From contig NZ_MEJH01000002.1 of NCBI RefSeq assembly GCF_001953635.1, forward strand, positions 248,001 through 312,000: 64,000 nucleotides of DNA. Reading direction: 5' to 3'. Position 1 is the first letter of the stretch; each line of letters opens with the position of its first letter. Of this stretch, positions 8,106-16,817 are shown piece after piece. Source of the DNA: Alteromonas abrolhosensis (GTDB lineage: Bacteria > Pseudomonadota > Gammaproteobacteria > Enterobacterales > Alteromonadaceae). The position numbers and the translations under genes were made by a program. The notes beneath the pieces are model-generated. The model made no database searches. It had not been told where the DNA came from and saw only the letters and a list, made by a program, of their open reading frames with translations.

Positions 8106-8727
8106 GCAGTTTACCCGCGGTGACATTGATGGCCTTGCCCAGCGCTACCGCGCAAACCTAGTTAATAGTTTGTCTGGTTTTAAATCGGCGACTTTGGTGG
8201 GTACAACAAACGGCGTTACAAACAATTTGGCTATTGTGAGCTCTATTGTTCATGTGGGTGCTAACCCGCCGCTCATTGGCATGATAATGCGCCCGCACAC
8301 CGTTGTGCGAGATACCCTTAGCAATATAAAACAGCAGGGTTTTTATACGCTTAATCATGTGTCTGTAGACTGGGTCGACAAAGCCCATCAAACATCAGCC
8401 CGCTATGCACCAGATGAGAGTGAATTCAAAGCGGTAGGACTAACAGCGCAGTTTAGTGAGTCGTTTAGTGCGCCTTTTGTCGGAGAAAGCGAAATTAAAA
8501 TGGGCTTAAAGGTCGCGCAACACTTTACTCTGCTCAATGAGACAGAAATGGTTATTGGTGAAATCCAAGAGCTATATGTTCCCGAGCATATTATTGGTGA
8601 GGACGGCTATGCAGATATTGAGCAAGCACGAACAGCCTGTATTTCTGGGTTAGATAGCTACCACAGCACCCAACGCATTGCGCAATTCGCTTATGCAAAA
8701 CCAGACGTCGAATTAGCAACAAAGTGA
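8098..8727 (+). CDS. Flavin reductase family (FMN-binding split barrel) protein
   Basis: The 209-residue cytoplasmic protein carries the flavin reductase-like split-barrel features. SATLVGTTNGVTNNLAIVSSIVHVGANPPLIGMIMRPHTVVRDTL corresponds to the FMN-binding strand-loop region, and FYTLNHVS follows. Family members bind FMN and may reduce it with NAD(P)H, or serve as oxygenase partners. No partner oxygenase is nearby, so the substrate is unknown. It overlaps the upstream CPXCG gene by 8 bp and ends before a strong terminator at 8863. Confidence 0.85.
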   Translation: MTKQFTRGDIDGLAQRYRANLVNSLSGFKSATLVGTTNGVTNNLAIVSSIVHVGANPPLIGMIMRPHTVVRDTLSNIKQQGFYTLNHVSVDWVDKAHQTSARYAPDESEFKAVGLTAQFSESFSAPFVGESEIKMGLKVAQHFTLLNETEMVIGEIQELYVPEHIIGEDGYADIEQARTACISGLDSYHSTQRIAQFAYAKPDVELATK

Positions 8728-8862
8728 ACCAGTTAACCCTTCAGTGGTCTTATTTTTAATGACAAGCATCAGTACTCTGACGTTTATTTAATCTGGATCA
8801 AGCGAATTTGCGACATTTCGTTCGATCTTTTTTCAAAAAGAGATAGTATTTAAACATGAAAC

Positions 8863-8889
8863 AAAACCTGCCTCTTTGGGCAGGTTTTT
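8863..8889 (+). terminator. Intrinsic terminator after the flavin reductase gene
   Basis: A 10-bp stem (aaaacctgcc at 8863-8872, ggcaggtttt at 8879-8888) with a 6-base loop ends in a T-run. Confidence 0.85.
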
Positions 8890-8907
8890 GCGTTTAAGGC
8901 ACTGAAT

Positions 8908-8924
8908 AAAAAAGAATCATTATC
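8908..8924 (+). promoter_or_regulatory. Possible Fur-box half match before the HiPIP gene
   Basis: The ten bases aatcattatc at 8915-8924 equal the right half of the consensus Fur box; the left half matches poorly (about 3 of 9). It sits 25 bases before the HiPIP start codon, in a plausible operator position. One good half-site is weak evidence. Confidence 0.3.
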
Positions 8925-8949
8925 GTTTCTATCTCTTAAGGAGAATGTT

Positions 8950-9243
8950 ATGAAATCTGTAAATCGCCGTGACTTTTTAAAGCTATCAGGCTCTACGGTT
9001 ATCGGCCTTACATTAGGTGGTGTAGCGTTACGTGCGCAGGCTCAAGAACAGTTGAGTGCAGATGATCCAACTGCAAAAGCTCTGAACTACACACCGTCGT
9101 CAACTGTTGAAGGTGCAAAATGTGCTAACTGCATGTACGTGCAAGGCGCCGATGGCGAACAACACCGCCCTTGTAACATTTTCCCTAACAAACTGGTTAA
9201 TGCCGATGGCTGGTGTAGCGCTTGGGTTAAAAAGCCAGGCTAA
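8950..9243 (+). CDS. High-potential iron-sulfur protein (HiPIP)
   Basis: The 97-residue precursor starts with a twin-arginine signal (NRRDFLKLSGS, Arg 6-7) followed by a hydrophobic stretch and AQA, so it is exported folded by Tat. The mature protein has four cysteines at 58, 61, 75 and 89 in the HiPIP pattern CxxC-x13-C-x13-C, within the typical contexts KCANCMY, RPCNIFP and GWCSAW. It would carry one [4Fe-4S] cluster and shuttle electrons in the periplasm. A strong Shine-Dalgarno (aaggag) lies 6 bases before the ATG. It is monocistronic and shares a terminator with the opposing amidase gene. Confidence 0.95.
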   Translation: MKSVNRRDFLKLSGSTVIGLTLGGVALRAQAQEQLSADDPTAKALNYTPSSTVEGAKCANCMYVQGADGEQHRPCNIFPNKLVNADGWCSAWVKKPG

Positions 9244-9343
9244 CCCAGCAGAGGTATATCTTCTTTTGCGTGGTGCAAAGTGATGTAAGCAATGAGAGTA
9301 ATCTAAGTTGCAGTCTACGCATGAAAAGAAGTAAACAACATTT

Positions 9344-9374
9344 AAAGCCCTTGAGTTCAATCAAGGGCTTTTTT
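9344..9374. terminator. Bidirectional terminator between HiPIP and amidase genes
   Basis: An 11-bp perfect stem (aaagcccttga at 9344-9354, tcaagggcttt at 9361-9371) has A residues at its left and six T residues at its right. It serves the rightward HiPIP gene and may also serve the leftward amidase gene. Confidence 0.85.
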
Positions 9375-9400
9375 GTTTCAGTTGGGGCTTAAAATTGCCA

Positions 9401-11020
9401 CTAGCGGTCATCACCAAGACCATCTTCAATACCTTTTAACGCTGGGTTGTCAAAACGTGTAGGCAGGAGACCTGGCTTAATGAAGAAGCCGTGTTTTGCT
9501 TCAAAGACTCGACCTATTTTCAAAACACTTTCGTCTTGCCACTTACCACCAATAAAGCTAATTCCCACAGGAAGATCTTTTACTTGTCCGGCGGGCACTG
9601 TGAGATGCGGATAACCAGCGATGGCGGCCAAATACCCTATACCAATAAAGCCGGCTGGCGAATGATCGCCGTATACTCCGTCAATAAGAAATGATGGACT
9701 GTTCGAGGGCGCAACCAATATATCAACGTTGTGTTTTGCTAATAATGTATCGATACCGTTCTTGCCTGCAGTGTCTTGAATAAGGCGCAGCGCATTTTGA
9801 TACTTTTCACTGTCAATGGCTGCCGACGCGAGCGACTTCTCGAATATATCTTGGTCGAATAACGCTAACTCGCGTTCTGTTTTATTATTAAACGCGATGA
9901 GCTCTGATAAGTTCCTGGCAGGAAGCTCTGCTGGCGACGTCGACAAGTATTCGTTGATGCTATGATGAAACTCGCTAAGCAAAACATTATAAGAGTCGGC
10001 CCAAAAAGAATCTGGCTGAGAGAAGTCACTGATGTCCACCAACGTAGCGCCCGATGCTTTTAGCTGGTTCAACGCCTTTTCATATACGGCGAGTACATGA
10101 GGATTATCGCCTTGGCGGTACCTAACCACACCAATTCGCTTACCTTTTAAATCGGTAGCAAGCATGGACGATGCGGGCATAGCTGGACGATGAGAGTCTG
10201 CATCTAGCGTAGCGTTATCGCTTGCATCTGTGCCTGCCATAATTGACGTCATCAGCCAGGCATCTTGAACGTTAGATGTCATTGGTCCCGCGGTGTCTTG
10301 ACTGAAAGATATAGGCACTATGTGAGTTCTAGAAAGTAAACCCACTGTTGGTTTAAAGCCTACTACACCGTTTATAGACGCGGGACATATAATAGAACCA
10401 TTGGTTTCAGTGCCCACAGCAAGAGACGCAAAACGAAGCGACATTGCCGCCCCTGAACCCGATGACGAGCCACACGCACTTCTTGATAGTATATGTGGGT
10501 TTCGGGTAAGCCCACCCACAGCGCTCCAGCCACTCACCGACGACTCTGAACGAAAGTTAGCCCACTCAGACAAGTTGGTTTTACCCAATATAATTGCCCC
10601 AGCTGCTTTCAGTTTTTCCACAATAAACGCATTGCGACCGGTATCGTTATTGAGCAGCGCCATTGAGCCTGCAGTGGTGGGCATTTCTGTACTTTCGATA
10701 TTATCTTTCAACAGAACTGGGATGCCAGCCAGAGGGCCAAGTGTTTCACCGCTCGCTATTTTTTTGTCGATGGCTTTCGCTTCGGTCAGCGCGTTAGGGT
10801 TAAGCGCTAAGATGCTATTAACCTTTGTATCTAGCTGTTTAATGCGGGCAAGATAACCGCTGACGATTTCAGCAGAGGTAGTATGACCACTTGCAATGGC
10901 TTGCGCTTGAATATGGGCAGGCTTATCCAGCCATTGTTCGATGTCATTATTAAGATTTGCTTGTGACGCGCATGCAGTGCATAGCACAACAATAGCCAGT
11001 AAATACCACCGTTTGAGCAT
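9401..11020 (-). CDS. Exported amidase, amidase-signature family
   Basis: The 539-residue protein has the amidase-signature triad. Lys105 lies in GIPVLLKDNIES. The serine-rich loop CGSSSGSGAA at about 183-192 holds the cis-serine. The nucleophile Ser209 lies in GTETNGSIICPAS. The family hydrolyses amide bonds; the GatA branch works in the cytoplasm. Here the N-terminus MLKRWYLLAIVVLCTAC reads as a signal peptide ending at Cys17, so it is probably an exported lipoprotein, although Cys at position -3 makes the lipobox imperfect. The substrate is unknown; no GatB/GatC is nearby. It is a single gene. Confidence 0.88.
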   Translation of the reverse strand: MLKRWYLLAIVVLCTACASQANLNNDIEQWLDKPAHIQAQAIASGHTTSAEIVSGYLARIKQLDTKVNSILALNPNALTEAKAIDKKIASGETLGPLAGIPVLLKDNIESTEMPTTAGSMALLNNDTGRNAFIVEKLKAAGAIILGKTNLSEWANFRSESSVSGWSAVGGLTRNPHILSRSACGSSSGSGAAMSLRFASLAVGTETNGSIICPASINGVVGFKPTVGLLSRTHIVPISFSQDTAGPMTSNVQDAWLMTSIMAGTDASDNATLDADSHRPAMPASSMLATDLKGKRIGVVRYRQGDNPHVLAVYEKALNQLKASGATLVDISDFSQPDSFWADSYNVLLSEFHHSINEYLSTSPAELPARNLSELIAFNNKTERELALFDQDIFEKSLASAAIDSEKYQNALRLIQDTAGKNGIDTLLAKHNVDILVAPSNSPSFLIDGVYGDHSPAGFIGIGYLAAIAGYPHLTVPAGQVKDLPVGISFIGGKWQDESVLKIGRVFEAKHGFFIKPGLLPTRFDNPALKGIEDGLGDDR

Positions 11021-11162
11021 AGGTTCTTCCTTAACGCATAGTTCTAGTGCTTGTTTTAGCGAAGATTAACTTTGCTACAGAACAAAACTCGCACCAATGT
11101 AGTGTTAGTTTCTTATACGTTGAATCAGAAATAGTTCACTGTCTAGACAATAAAGTTAATAT

Positions 11163-11945
11163 CTAGTTAGCAACATTTGCATTGGGAAGCTTGTGAAGGA
11201 GATTGTCGAGCTTGTACTCATCAAGTAGTAATTGATACCGCCCATCTTCAATAAAAAGACGAAGCGTAGCGTTAAATTTAGCTCTTAGCTCTGGGTCAGG
11301 GATCGCCGCACTGTACGCTGAGATGGGAAATAACTCATGAAAGACGGTCTTATCTTGAGAGTAAGTGCCATTTTCAGATTTGAAATAATTAAAAATGTTT
11401 CTATCTAGGATAGCTACATCAACGCTACCACGCATAAGCATATCCACTTGGCGGTCTTGACGTGCCATTTCTATATAGGTAGGTTGCGACGCCAGTGTTT
11501 GGCCGAAATCCTCTCCAAGAACCGACTGGGCGGTTTGAAAAGCGATAACGCTCTTATCTTTTAAATCGTCGATACTATTTATAGTCAGTTCTCTATCAGC
11601 ACGCGTCACAGCCACATTTTGGTAAATAATGTATGGCTCAGAGAGAATTGCTACTTCGACATTATGGGCAGGGTTAAGGGTCAATCCTATATCTACGGCA
11701 TTGTCTTTCAATAGTCTAGCCGTACGCCCGAAAGGAACATAGATAGGCGATAACCCATATCCCATTTCAGCAAGGATCGCCCGCACCAAATCGACTTCAA
11801 AGCCGGTGTGTTCTTGTGAAATAACATAAGGCGGCTTGTTCCAGCCAACCACAACATCTAGCTCTTTCGCGCTAAGCGGTATGATAAAACACAGTAAACA
11901 AACAGCAGATAAAAGTGCGCGCATACGACAGATGAACCAGACCAT
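11163..11945 (-). CDS. Periplasmic solute-binding protein family 3, amino-acid type
   Basis: The 260-residue product has a signal peptide (ALLSAVCLLCFIIPLSAKE). It continues with VVVGWNKPPYVIS, GFEVDLVRAILAEMGY, VDIGLTLNPAHN and LKDKSVIAFQTAQSVLG, the usual path through a SBP_bac_3 (PF00497) two-lobed fold. No permease or ATPase gene is adjacent. Like many such proteins in Alteromonas-type genomes it may therefore be an orphan sensor or scavenging protein rather than part of a transporter. The ligand cannot be read from the sequence. An alternative start is the ATG seven codons in (11924); neither start has a clear Shine-Dalgarno. Confidence 0.85.
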   Translation of the reverse strand: MVWFICRMRALLSAVCLLCFIIPLSAKELDVVVGWNKPPYVISQEHTGFEVDLVRAILAEMGYGLSPIYVPFGRTARLLKDNAVDIGLTLNPAHNVEVAILSEPYIIYQNVAVTRADRELTINSIDDLKDKSVIAFQTAQSVLGEDFGQTLASQPTYIEMARQDRQVDMLMRGSVDVAILDRNIFNYFKSENGTYSQDKTVFHELFPISAYSAAIPDPELRAKFNATLRLFIEDGRYQLLLDEYKLDNLLHKLPNANVAN

Positions 11946-12215
11946 AAATTAAACGATACTCACTTCATAATATAAACTTATATTAGAATTTCACCAGTCG
12001 ACAAAAGGTTAGTTTTTGTTGTGGTTGACGTAATTAAGTAAGCACCTAGCTATATTTGGTATCTGTAAGCCTGTTGCGGACCAAAGCTATACGATTTGAC
12101 CATGCCTTTAAGAGCGCCGCCGTTCTGATTTACTTAAAGCTTTTCGCCTGCCTGCATTTTGTTTACTGCCAAGCAAAGGTACAATAATGGTTAAAGGTCT
12201 CAACGATTGATAAAT

Positions 12216-13094
12216 ATGGCTTGGCTACAACTTCGAATTAATACCTCTTCTGAACATGCAGAATCAATAGGTGACATGCTTACAGCAAACGGCTCACAAG
12301 CAGTTACCTATGTGGATGCGAAAGACACTCCCATGTACGAGCCCAAGCCGGGTGAAGTGTTACTGTGGCCCGATACACAAGTAGTCGGCTTATTTGAAGC
12401 TGATGCCGATATGAAAGGCATCCTGCAGCGCTTGGGTAAAGCCAAAGTCCTTGGTCCAGATTTTAAATATAAGCTTGAGCCACTTGAGGACAAAGACTGG
12501 GAGCGAGAGTGGATGGATAACTTCCATCCTATGCAGTTTGGCGAGCGCTTGTGGATATGCCCAAGCTGGCGCGATGTTCCCGATCCAAACGCCGTTAACG
12601 TAATGCTAGATCCTGGGCTTGCTTTTGGTACCGGCACTCACCCTACCACAGCGCTTTGCTTGCGCTGGCTAGACGGCATAGAAATGACAGATAAAACCGT
12701 TGTCGATTTTGGCTGTGGCTCAGGAATATTAGCGCTTGCTGCGTTGAAATTGGGTGCGAAGCGCGTTATCGGTATTGATATCGACCCACAAGCCCTTCAA
12801 GCGACGAAAGAAAATGCGCGCCGCAACGGTGTTGAAGACCGTTTGGATGTATACCTTCCTGAAGACCAACCTGAGCTTGAAGCCGATGTGGTGATGGCGA
12901 ATATCTTGTCAGGTCCATTACTAGAACTTCAAAGCGTTATTACAAACTACTGCAAATCAGGCGGTTTGTTAGTCCTTTCCGGCATATTGGCTGAACAAGT
13001 CACGCGAATTGAAGAAGCTTATGCAAACGATATTACTCTTGAACCCAGCGCTATAGATGGTGAATGGGCGAGAGTGTCGGGCAAAAAACGTTAA
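12216..13094 (+). CDS. prmA: Ribosomal protein L11 methyltransferase
   Basis: PrmA trimethylates ribosomal protein L11 using S-adenosylmethionine. The start is placed at ATG 12216 ([18 protein letters not shown]), which lines up with the known N-terminus; the in-frame TTG at 12207 would add three residues. The N-terminal substrate-binding domain (about 1-55) is followed by the methyltransferase fold. [23 protein letters not shown] and [20 protein letters not shown] are the SAM-binding motifs, and [12 protein letters not shown] is the NPPF-like motif. Length is 292, against about 293 in E. coli. It precedes dusB-fis as in enterics. Confidence 0.97.
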   Translation: MAWLQLRINTSSEHAESIGDMLTANGSQAVTYVDAKDTPMYEPKPGEVLLWPDTQVVGLFEADADMKGILQRLGKAKVLGPDFKYKLEPLEDKDWEREWMDNFHPMQFGERLWICPSWRDVPDPNAVNVMLDPGLAFGTGTHPTTALCLRWLDGIEMTDKTVVDFGCGSGILALAALKLGAKRVIGIDIDPQALQATKENARRNGVEDRLDVYLPEDQPELEADVVMANILSGPLLELQSVITNYCKSGGLLVLSGILAEQVTRIEEAYANDITLEPSAIDGEWARVSGKKR

Positions 13095-13464
13095 GATTGA
13101 GCGATAAACTAACTAGGTGGTGAAAATTACACCTAGTCAGATCGGTGCGTTCACGGTAAACCACCTCAAATTTGCGACGAAATTTTGTACGACGAAGAAC
13201 GTCACCGCCTAATTAATTGTTAATTTTTTTCACATTACAGCCCTTTCAAATCGGGGGCTGTAAGACTTTCGTACAATATTTAAACTAAAAAACGACGTTA
13301 GCTTACTAATGTGACAGATTTTTTTCACTGTCAAGACCACGAAGTGAAATTTTGTGCGATTTTTAGCCTTTTCAAGCCTTGCGAAAACACGTACACTTAG
13401 CGCCCCGTTTTAGCCGGGTGTATATTTTCTGTGCAGTTTTAGATGGCGAGCTATACATTTTACA
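13095..13464 (+). promoter_or_regulatory. Regulatory region ahead of dusB-fis
   Basis: No gene is seen in these 370 bases. They hold a hairpin (ttacagccc at 13235-13243, gggctgtaa at 13255-13263) without a clear T-run. There is a small inverted repeat (tgacag/ctgtca, 13312-13333). Two near-identical A/T-centred 15-mers lie at 13178-13192 and 13345-13359 (13 of 15 bases equal). A possible promoter is ttttca (13369), a 17-bp spacer, then tacact (13392-13397), followed by a very GC-rich stretch, tagcgccccg. A GC-rich discriminator is the mark of promoters under stringent (ppGpp) control, as known for fis in E. coli. Confidence 0.5.
13176..13190 (+). promoter_or_regulatory. Candidate Fis-binding site
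   Basis: gacgaaattttgtac fits the 15-bp Fis core: G at -7, C at +7, purine at -3, pyrimidine at +3 and an A/T-only centre. One preferred position (pyrimidine at -4) is not met. A related site lies at 13343-13357 with A instead of G at -7. Fis represses its own operon in E. coli, so autoregulation is a reasonable inference. Confidence 0.4.
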
Positions 13465-14463
13465 ATGCGAATTGGACCTTACGAGTTAGAAAACAATTTG
13501 ATGTTGGCCCCCATGGCTGGCGTAACAGACAGACCGTTTCGCCAACTTTGTAAGCGCTTAGGTGCAGGCCTTGTTGTTTCAGAAATGCTTTCAAGTAATC
13601 CGAAAGTTTGGAACACAGCCAAATCACAGGCGCGTATGAATCATGAGGGTGAAGAAGGCATTCGCTCTGTACAGATAGCTGGGGCTGATCCTGAGCTTAT
13701 GGCTCAAGCAGCACAATTTAATGTTGAGAACGGTGCGCAAATCATCGACATCAATATGGGTTGTCCTGCTAAGAAGGTCAATAAGAAGCTTGCAGGTTCT
13801 GCGCTGCTTCAATACCCAGACACAGTGGAAGCGATTATTAAAGCAGTAGTTAATGCTGTTGATGTACCCGTGACACTGAAAATTCGTACCGGCTGGAACC
13901 CAGAAAATCGCAATGGGGTAGAGATTGCCCGCATTGCAGAGCAAAACGGCATACAGTCGCTTGCTGTTCACGGCAGAACCCGAGCTTGTATGTATAAAGG
14001 AGAAGCGGAATACAGCACCATACGTCAAATAAAGGCGGCAATTTCAATTCCTGTTATTGCAAATGGTGATATTACTTCTCCTGAGAAAGCACAAGAGGTG
14101 CTGAATTACACTGGTGCAGATGGCGTAATGATAGGTCGCGGCGCGCAAGGTAAGCCTTGGATATTTAAGCAAATCCAACATTATCTTGAAACGGGCGAGA
14201 ACCTACCGGCACCGCCGCTGTCAGAGCTATATAAACTCTTGCATGAGCACGTAACTAATGTGCAAGACTTTTATGGCGACATAGCCGGTGTAAGAATTGC
14301 CCGTAAGCACGTGGGCTGGTATCTCGCGGAGCACGATACGGATCGTCAGTTTCGTAAAACGTTTAACGCTATCGATGATGCGACTGAGCAACTCGATGCA
14401 CTAAATGCATATTTTCAAGCGCTGCAGACACGAGAAACCCGACAGATTTCTCCCGCAGCATAG
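13465..14463 (+). CDS. dusB: tRNA-dihydrouridine synthase B
   Basis: This FMN-dependent enzyme reduces uridine to dihydrouridine in tRNA. The 332-residue protein starts MRIGPYELENNLMLAPMAGVTDRPFRQLCKRLGAG. It contains the Dus signature IDINMGCPAKKVNKKLAGSAL with the catalytic Cys in the GCP motif (about residue 101), plus LAVHGRTRACMYKGEA and IPVIANGDI for flavin and tRNA binding, and GVMIGRGAQGKPW. It is followed 30 bp later by fis, the conserved dusB-fis operon. Confidence 0.97.
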   Translation: MRIGPYELENNLMLAPMAGVTDRPFRQLCKRLGAGLVVSEMLSSNPKVWNTAKSQARMNHEGEEGIRSVQIAGADPELMAQAAQFNVENGAQIIDINMGCPAKKVNKKLAGSALLQYPDTVEAIIKAVVNAVDVPVTLKIRTGWNPENRNGVEIARIAEQNGIQSLAVHGRTRACMYKGEAEYSTIRQIKAAISIPVIANGDITSPEKAQEVLNYTGADGVMIGRGAQGKPWIFKQIQHYLETGENLPAPPLSELYKLLHEHVTNVQDFYGDIAGVRIARKHVGWYLAEHDTDRQFRKTFNAIDDATEQLDALNAYFQALQTRETRQISPAA

Positions 14464-14493
14464 TGATGACTAACTTAAGAGCAACACAGTATT

Positions 14494-14787
14494 ATGTTCG
14501 ATCAAAACGTGACTTCACCTTTTACTACTACAGTAACTACGCCTTCACAAACGCAAGCTCAAAAGCCACTGCGTGACTCTGTAAAGCAAGCGGTTAACAA
14601 GTACCTTAAGCAATTGGATAACGCAAACATCGATAACCTGTACGAAATGGTACTGGCTGAAGTTGAAGCGCCGCTGCTAGAAGAAGTCATGACTTACACA
14701 CGCGGCAATCAAACCCGCGCTGCCATCATGATGGGCATCAACCGTGGCACACTTCGCAAGAAGCTTAAGCAATACGGCATGAACTAA
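14494..14787 (+). CDS. fis: DNA-binding protein Fis
   Basis: Fis is a nucleoid protein that bends DNA, activates rRNA promoters and shapes chromosome structure. The 97-residue length matches the enteric protein (98). The C-terminal half, [34 protein letters not shown], is the conserved helix-turn-helix. The N-terminus ([10 protein letters not shown]) is also family-like. It is the second gene of dusB-fis and ends just before an intrinsic terminator. The upstream region has candidate Fis sites and a GC-rich discriminator, matching autoregulation and growth-rate control known for the family. Confidence 0.98.
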   Translation: MFDQNVTSPFTTTVTTPSQTQAQKPLRDSVKQAVNKYLKQLDNANIDNLYEMVLAEVEAPLLEEVMTYTRGNQTRAAIMMGINRGTLRKKLKQYGMN

Positions 14788-14811
14788 GATTCCAAGGGCT
14801 TTGCCCACCAA

Positions 14812-14836
14812 AGAGCACCAATCGGTGCTCTTTTTG
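14812..14836 (+). terminator. Intrinsic terminator of dusB-fis
   Basis: An 8-bp perfect stem (agagcacc at 14812-14819, ggtgctct at 14824-14831) with loop aatc is followed by a T-run. Confidence 0.9.
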
Positions 14837-14869
14837 TTTCAACACTACAACATTAGAAACTTAAAATTT

Positions 14870-16468
14870 ATGCAAACACCAAAACCAATTAAACGTGCTC
14901 TCCTTAGTGTCTCTGATAAAACCGGTATCCTCGATTTCGCGACAGCGCTGCATAACGCTGGCGTAGAACTTCTGTCGACGGGCGGTACTGCGAAACTACT
15001 CGCCGACGCTGGCTTACCTGTGAAAGAAGTGTCTGATCACACAGGTCACCCAGAAATTATGGCTGGCCGCGTTAAAACTCTTCACCCGAAAATTCATGGC
15101 GGTATCCTTGGTCGTCGCGGTACCGATGAAGCGGTGATGGAAGAACACAACATTGCGCCTATCGATCTTGTGGTGGTTAACCTTTACCCGTTTGCTGCTA
15201 CCGTGGCAAACGAAGACTGTACACTGGAAGATGCGATTGAAAATATCGATATCGGTGGGCCAACCATGGTGCGCGCTGCAGCGAAAAACCATAAAGATGT
15301 GACTATTGTGGTTAATGCGTCTGACTACTCTCGCGTACTTGCTGAAATGAACGACAACAACGGTTCATTAACGTACAACACCCGTTTTGACCTTGCTATT
15401 AAGGCGTTTGAACACACAGCTGAATACGACGGCATGATTGCAAACTACTTTGGTGCCCGTTTAGATAGCACAGGTTGTGAAGCAGACTGTGATCATCAGC
15501 ACAGTGAATTCCCACGTACCTACAACATGCAGCTGACCAAGAAGCAAGACCTTCGCTACGGTGAAAACAGCCACCAGGAAGCGGCTTTCTATGTTGAAAA
15601 CAACATTCAAGAGGCGTCTGTTGCCACTGCTACCCAGCTTCAAGGTAAAGAGCTTTCGTTTAACAATATCGCTGATACCGATGCAGCCCTTGAGTGCGTG
15701 AAAGAATTCGAAGAGCCAGCATGTGTAATCGTTAAGCACGCTAACCCATGTGGTGTAGCGATTGGCGAAGATATTTTAAGTGCCTATGACCGCGCGTTTA
15801 AAACTGACCCTACGTCTGCATTTGGCGGCATTATCGCATTTAACCGCGAGCTTGATGCGAAAACAGCGCAAGCGATTGTCGACCGTCAATTTGTGGAAGT
15901 AATTATTGCGCCGACAGTAAGCGATGAAGCGAAAGAAGTAGTAAGTGCGAAGAAAAACGTACGTCTTCTAGCGTGTGGCGATTGGGCTGGTCAGCTAACT
16001 GAAGGTTATGACTTTAAGCGCGTAAACGGCGGTTTATTAGTACAAGAGCGCGACTTCGGCATGGTTGAAATGGAAGACCTAGAAGTTGTGACTAAGCGTA
16101 AGCCAAGCGAAGAAGAACTACGCGACCTTATGTTCTGCTGGAAGGTAGCAAAGTACGTGAAGTCTAACGCAATTGTTTACTGCAAAGACGGCATGACAGT
16201 GGGCGTAGGCGCAGGCCAAATGAGCCGCGTTTATTCTGCGAAAATTGCGGGTATTAAAGCTGCCGACGAGAACCTTGAAGTAGCAGGCTCTGTCATGGCA
16301 TCTGACGCTTTCTTCCCATTCCGCGACGGTATCGACGCTGCGGCTGAAGCAGGTATTAAAGCAGTAATTCAGCCAGGCGGCTCTATGCGCGACCAGGAAG
16401 TCATTGACGCCGCTGACGAACACGGCATTGCCATGGTGTTCACCGGCATGCGTCACTTCCGCCACTAA
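14870..16468 (+). CDS. purH: Bifunctional AICAR transformylase / IMP cyclohydrolase
   Basis: PurH carries out the last two steps of de novo purine synthesis. The start is ATG 14870 ([24 protein letters not shown]); the longer frame from 14801 would read through the fis terminator. The N-terminal cyclohydrolase domain includes [15 protein letters not shown] and [23 protein letters not shown] motifs (here [10 protein letters not shown]). The C-terminal transformylase domain includes [20 protein letters not shown], the [11 protein letters not shown] block and [15 protein letters not shown]. Length is 532, against about 529 in E. coli. In E. coli purHD is an operon; here a methyltransferase gene separates the two. 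Confidence 0.97.
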   Translation: MQTPKPIKRALLSVSDKTGILDFATALHNAGVELLSTGGTAKLLADAGLPVKEVSDHTGHPEIMAGRVKTLHPKIHGGILGRRGTDEAVMEEHNIAPIDLVVVNLYPFAATVANEDCTLEDAIENIDIGGPTMVRAAAKNHKDVTIVVNASDYSRVLAEMNDNNGSLTYNTRFDLAIKAFEHTAEYDGMIANYFGARLDSTGCEADCDHQHSEFPRTYNMQLTKKQDLRYGENSHQEAAFYVENNIQEASVATATQLQGKELSFNNIADTDAALECVKEFEEPACVIVKHANPCGVAIGEDILSAYDRAFKTDPTSAFGGIIAFNRELDAKTAQAIVDRQFVEVIIAPTVSDEAKEVVSAKKNVRLLACGDWAGQLTEGYDFKRVNGGLLVQERDFGMVEMEDLEVVTKRKPSEEELRDLMFCWKVAKYVKSNAIVYCKDGMTVGVGAGQMSRVYSAKIAGIKAADENLEVAGSVMASDAFFPFRDGIDAAAEAGIKAVIQPGGSMRDQEVIDAADEHGIAMVFTGMRHFRH

Positions 16469-16817
16469 TAGGTATTTACGCAATATCTATTAGTGCAGGC
16501 TTAGTGAGGGACACCAACAACTAAGTTAATCACGCAGCAAAGGAGCATTTTGTGACTTTGCTGCGTGCTTGTCGTTTTCCTTTAATCCTTCTATTACGCA
16601 TGTTCTAGCGAATTTGCATCGCCATAGTGGACACTATAGCTAAGCGACATAGTTGCGAAATAGTTACGAGCTATTCTGTTAAGGCGTACATGCAATTAAG
16701 GGTTAGCTGATAAGCGTGATCTGACTTGTGGTAATTTGTAGTAATAGTGTTACCAATAAATGATATGTTATACCAGTCCGCACAGATAATTACCCTCGAC
16801 AGAAAAAGGAAATAAGA
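16469..16817. other. Intergenic space after purH with a terminator
   Basis: No gene is visible. A 12-bp perfect stem (16531-16567) ends purH transcription. The remaining 250 bases are moderately A/T-rich and probably contain the promoter of the following methyltransferase gene, but I cannot assign -35 and -10 elements with confidence. Confidence 0.5.
16531..16575 (+). terminator. Terminator after purH
   Basis: The 12-bp perfect stem cacgcagcaaag (16531-16542) and ctttgctgcgtg (16556-16567) has a 13-base loop. The downstream T-content is only moderate. Confidence 0.7.

Noticed and set aside
10401..10856. 151-codon plus-strand frame opposite the amidase gene
   Set aside because: It overlaps the catalytic core of the amidase in the opposite direction; composition is that of a shadow frame.
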